Part shown: positions 61,513 to 64,000 of the stretch, one piece after another | How positions within the stretch are numbered: the stretch's first letter is position 1 | Layout of the letters: every line of letters starts with the position of its first letter | Source of the DNA: Streptomyces sp. NBC_01754 | GTDB taxonomy: Bacteria; Actinomycetota; Actinomycetes; Streptomycetales; Streptomycetaceae | Assembly (NCBI RefSeq): GCF_035918015.1 | Contig: NZ_CP109132.1 | Span: 5,518,001-5,582,000 of the forward strand | DNA: 64,000 nt | Direction of reading: 5' to 3' | The notes under the pieces: generated by a model | Databases searched by the model: none | What the model saw: the letters and a program-made list of their open reading frames with translations, nothing else | What the model was told of the DNA's origin: nothing | Position numbers and translations under genes: made by a program

Positions 61513-62319
61513 ATGACCGAACGCACAGCTGTACCGCCCCGTGTGCTCACCGTCGCCGGATCGGACTCCGGCGGCGGTGCCGGCATCCAGGCCGACCTGA
61601 AGACGATGCTGGCCCTCGGCACGCACGGCATGAGCGTGCTGACCGCGGTGACCGCCCAGAACTCGCTGGGTGTGCAGGGGGCCTGGGAGCTTCCCGTCGA
61701 AGCCGTGCGGGCCCAGTACCGCAGTGTGGTGGACGACATAGGCGTCCAGTCCGTGAAGACCGGCATGCTCGCCTCGGCCGCGCTCGTGGAGACCGTCGCC
61801 GGACTCCTCGCGGAGACCGGCGCCCCCGTGGTCGTCGATCCGGTCGGCGTCTCCAAGCACGGGGACGCCCTGCTGGCCGCCGAGGCCCTCGAATCCGTAC
61901 GCGCCCGACTGCTGCCCGTCGCCACGGTGGCCACCCCGAACCTCGACGAGGTCGCCCAGCTCACCGGCCTCACCATCACCGGCGAACGGGACATGCGCGA
62001 GGCCGCCGACCGGATCCTCGCCCACGGGCCGCGCTGGGTCCTCGTCAAGGGCGGCCACCTCCCCGGCGAGGCCGTGGACCTGCTCACGGACGGCAGCGAG
62101 GAGCACTGGCTGCGCGCCCCCCGGTACGACAACCGCCACACCCACGGCACCGGCTGCACCCTCGCCTCCGCGATCGCCTGCCTGCTCGCCAGGGGGGAGG
62201 ACGTCCCGAGCGCCGTACGGGGCGCGAAGGATTACGTCACCGGCGCGATCCGGGCCGGATTCGCGCTGGGCGGCGGGATCGGCCCGGTCCACCACGGCTG
62301 GTCGCTCCGCACCGGGTGA
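61513..62319 (+). CDS. thiD: Hydroxymethylpyrimidine (phosphate) kinase
   Basis: 268-aa ribokinase-like enzyme that makes HMP-diphosphate for thiamine. [20 protein letters not shown] is the substrate-binding start, [16 protein letters not shown] and [15 protein letters not shown] stretches follow, and the catalytic Asp-containing anion hole is [13 protein letters not shown]. Ends 57 bases before a terminator. Confidence 0.96.
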   Translation: MTERTAVPPRVLTVAGSDSGGGAGIQADLKTMLALGTHGMSVLTAVTAQNSLGVQGAWELPVEAVRAQYRSVVDDIGVQSVKTGMLASAALVETVAGLLAETGAPVVVDPVGVSKHGDALLAAEALESVRARLLPVATVATPNLDEVAQLTGLTITGERDMREAADRILAHGPRWVLVKGGHLPGEAVDLLTDGSEEHWLRAPRYDNRHTHGTGCTLASAIACLLARGEDVPSAVRGAKDYVTGAIRAGFALGGGIGPVHHGWSLRTG

Positions 62320-62376
62320 CCGCCACCACCCCGCACCGGCCCCGCACTCCGGCGGTCCGTCCGGCACGGGACAGCA

Positions 62377-62408
62377 AAAAGCCGGTCCACCGAAATGGAC
62401 CGGCTTTT
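62377..62408. terminator. Bidirectional terminator, thiD/rpmB
   Basis: AAAAGCCGGTCCA (62377-62389) pairs with 62396-62408 over 13 bases, with T/A tails on both strands and a CCGAAA loop: a canonical intrinsic terminator in either direction. Confidence 0.92.
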
Positions 62409-62442
62409 CGGGCAACCGGAAGGCTGCGCTACGACGGGAACG

Positions 62443-62628
62443 TCAGCGCGCGACCTTGCCGGCCTTGATGCACGAGGTGCAGACGTTGAGCCGCTTCGGC
62501 GTCCGACCGACCACGGCACGCACGCGCTGGATGTTGGGATTCCAGCGACGGGACGTACGGCGGTGCGAGTGCGAAATGCTGTTGCCGAAGCTCGGCCCCT
62601 TGCCGCAAACGTCGCAGTTGGCAGCCAC
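62443..62628 (-). CDS. rpmB: Ribosomal protein bL28 (zinc-binding form)
   Basis: 61-aa 50S subunit protein. Two CxxC pairs, Cys5/Cys8 (NCDVCGK) and Cys50/Cys53 (NVCTSC), mark it as the C+ zinc-containing form; Streptomyces usually also keep a cysteine-free paralogue for zinc starvation. Basic core [16 protein letters not shown] binds rRNA. Confidence 0.96.
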   Translation of the reverse strand: MAANCDVCGKGPSFGNSISHSHRRTSRRWNPNIQRVRAVVGRTPKRLNVCTSCIKAGKVAR

Positions 62629-62663
62629 GGGTCACTCCAAAACTTCAGATGCACTTACAGTGA

Positions 62664-62688
62664 ATTCCGGCGCGCCGGAATCATTTTA
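62664..62688 (-). promoter_or_regulatory. rpmB upstream palindrome and -10
   Basis: ATTCCGGCGCGCCGGAAT is a perfect 18-base palindrome at 62664-62681. On the minus strand TAAAAT (62688-62683) is a good -10; with TTCCTC 17 bases further it would place the start of transcription inside the palindrome, so a leader hairpin or operator is possible. Confidence 0.45.
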
Positions 62689-62886
62689 CTGAAGTGGCGG
62701 TACCGGAGGAATGGCCCGGCTTGCGCCGGGCAACCGGAGCAGCATACCCCGCCTGCTCCGGAGATACGAAACTACCACGGCTCGCCAGGGCCTCCTTCCG
62801 CACCTGTCCCCGACCGGCACCGCGTCCTGCGGCTAACCTGCGGTGCAGCCCAGCCCCCCCCACGGCCGCTTCAAGGAGGTCCCACG

Positions 62887-64000
62887 GTGCCGCAGCCCCC
62901 CGAGGCCCTGGACGCCGTCGCGGTGCGCACCTGGTGCTCCTTGGCCCTGGAGGCACTGGGCCGCGAACGCGAGGCGATCGACGCCATCAACGTGTTCCCC
63001 GTGGCCGACGGGGACACCGGGACCAACCTCTACCTGACCGTGGAGTCGGCGGCGGCGGCCGTCGAAGCCGTCTTCGCCGCCCACGAGACCGGTACCACTG
63101 TGCCCGTCCTCGCCGACGTCGTACGCGCCATGGCGCACGGCGCGCTGATCGGTGCCCGGGGGAACTCCGGGACCATCCTGGCCCAGTTGCTGCGCGGCAT
63201 GGCGGGCGTCCTGGCCGCCTCGGGTGACCCGGACCACCTGCGCCGGGCCCTGGCCGAGGCCGCGTCCTCGGCCAGGCTGGCCGTCGCCCGTCCCGTGGAG
63301 GGCACCGTGCTGACCGTCGCCTCCGCGGCCGCCGAGGCCGCCGGGGCGACGGAGCCGGCCGCGGACCTCACGGCCGTGGCCGACGCCGCGTACGCCGGGG
63401 CGTGCACCGCGCTGGCGCACACTCCCGAGCGGCTCGCCGCCCTCGGCCGGGCCGGGGTCGTGGACGCGGGCGGGCAGGGACTGGTGGCGGTCCTCGGCGC
63501 CCTGCTGGAGGCGGTCGGCGGGCGGGCCCCGGCCGGTCCGGTCCCGGCGGTCCCCGCGGGGCCGCCGCTCACCGGCGCGTGCGCGGAGGCGGACGCGCCG
63601 GTGAGCGGCGGCCCCGCCTTCGAGGTGATCTACCTGCTGGAGGCCGCCGACGACGCCGTCGGCCGGCTCCGTACCCGGCTGGACGCGCTCGGCGACTGCC
63701 TGGTGGTGGTCGGCGGCGACGGCCTCTGGAACGTCCACGTCCACGTCGACGACGCCGGGGCGGCCGTGGAGGCCGGCGTCGAGGCGGGGCACCCCCACCG
63801 CATCCGGATCACCCACTTCGCGGCCGACCGGGTCCGCACCCACCGCGAACCGGCCCAGCGCGCGGTCGTCGTGGTGGTGCCCGGCGACGGACTCCTCGGC
63901 CTGTGCGCCGAGGCCGGGGCGACCACCGTCCTCGCCCGCCCCGGCGAACCGCCCGCCAGCGGCGAACTGGTCGACGCCATCCGCCGGGCCCACGCCCGCG
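62887..64000 (+). CDS. DAK phosphatase/kinase domain protein (FakA/YloV-like), partial
   Basis: At least 371 residues, cut by the window end. The N-terminal DhaL-like domain has VFPVADGDTGTNLYLT (the Mg-ATP Asp cluster, about residues 38-53), MAHGALIGARGNSGTILAQ and VVDAGGQGLVAVLGALLEA. A FakA-like middle domain follows (FEVIYLLEA, GDCLVVVGGDGLWNVHVHVDD). It would phosphorylate fatty acids or a similar substrate with a DegV partner. In Streptomyces this gene stands between rpmB and recG. AAGGAGG precedes the GTG start. Confidence 0.92.
   Translation, partial: MPQPPEALDAVAVRTWCSLALEALGREREAIDAINVFPVADGDTGTNLYLTVESAAAAVEAVFAAHETGTTVPVLADVVRAMAHGALIGARGNSGTILAQLLRGMAGVLAASGDPDHLRRALAEAASSARLAVARPVEGTVLTVASAAAEAAGATEPAADLTAVADAAYAGACTALAHTPERLAALGRAGVVDAGGQGLVAVLGALLEAVGGRAPAGPVPAVPAGPPLTGACAEADAPVSGGPAFEVIYLLEAADDAVGRLRTRLDALGDCLVVVGGDGLWNVHVHVDDAGAAVEAGVEAGHPHRIRITHFAADRVRTHREPAQRAVVVVVPGDGLLGLCAEAGATTVLARPGEPPASGELVDAIRRAHAR

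Noticed and set aside
62640..62700. Possible Zur box at rpmB (AAAATGATT)
   Set aside because: Only the central nine bases match TGAAAATGATTTTCA, the outer arms do not, and zinc-containing L28 is normally the non-Zur-repressed copy.

Overview
The window is high-GC actinobacterial chromosome, almost certainly Streptomyces. The evidence is extreme GC bias at third codon positions, frequent GTG starts, two conservons (roadblock/DUF742/small-GTPase operons), an ndgR-leuCD-hupS-plsC-gpsA-ddl-thiL-thiD-rpmB block arranged as in Streptomyces core chromosomes, a BldB/WhiJ-type XRE-DUF397 pair and a SapA-like exoprotein. I saw no transposase, prophage or CRISPR array.

Region 1 (1-21.7 kb) looks like an uncharacterised biosynthetic gene cluster. 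Ten minus-strand genes run head to tail from a 2-isopropylmalate-synthase homologue (16.2 kb) to an ATP-grasp protein (5.3 kb). Nearly all overlap by 1-14 bases, so they form one translationally coupled operon. In order they encode LeuA-like synthase, MaoC-type hydratase, IPNS-type 2-oxoglutarate/Fe(II) oxygenase, CitE-like C-C lyase, an unknown HxD protein, alpha/beta hydrolase, alpha-oxoamine synthase (PLP), ornithine-cyclodeaminase/mu-crystallin family protein, amidase and ATP-grasp ligase. An MFS exporter, two tandem Xaa-Pro aminopeptidases and an AAA-type regulator (cut by the window edge) follow on the same strand. Diverging from the operon are a DHA2 exporter and a 1219-residue carboxylic acid reductase (adenylation-carrier-reductase). 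My inference is a small peptide-like metabolite containing an alpha-amino ketone (ketomethylene) and/or aldehyde-derived function, built from a dedicated alpha-keto acid/acyl-CoA supply. The aminopeptidases may be the target or resistance.

Region 2 (21.7-33 kb) is a variable accessory segment. It holds an ArsR-like repressor and MFS pump preceded by a 14-bp operator array, a frameshifted DUF4865 pseudogene, an XRE/DUF397/ATPase regulatory module, a thioredoxin-reductase-like flavoprotein with a methyltransferase, YceI, a small secreted M15-like protein, an amidohydrolase and a Tat-exported GH64 beta-1,3-glucanase with a LacI-type operator.

Region 3 (33-46.2 kb) has the acyl-CoA carboxylase beta/epsilon pair (accB-accE, with the AccB-type Ile420) and two tandem conservons separated by a SapA-like gene. 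Their two CvnD genes share a 440-bp stretch without a single mismatch.

Region 4 (46.2-64 kb) is core: a 51-aa unknown peptide gene, FAH-family hydrolase, gltX, HAD phosphatase, a five-gene tRNA(Gln/Glu) array, ndgR divergent from leuCD, hupS, F420-pathway guanylyltransferase, plsC, gpsA, ddl, DUF3515 lipoprotein, a stand-alone Lrp ligand domain, thiL, thiD, rpmB, and the start of a DAK-domain kinase. Strong perfect-stem terminators separate the convergent units.
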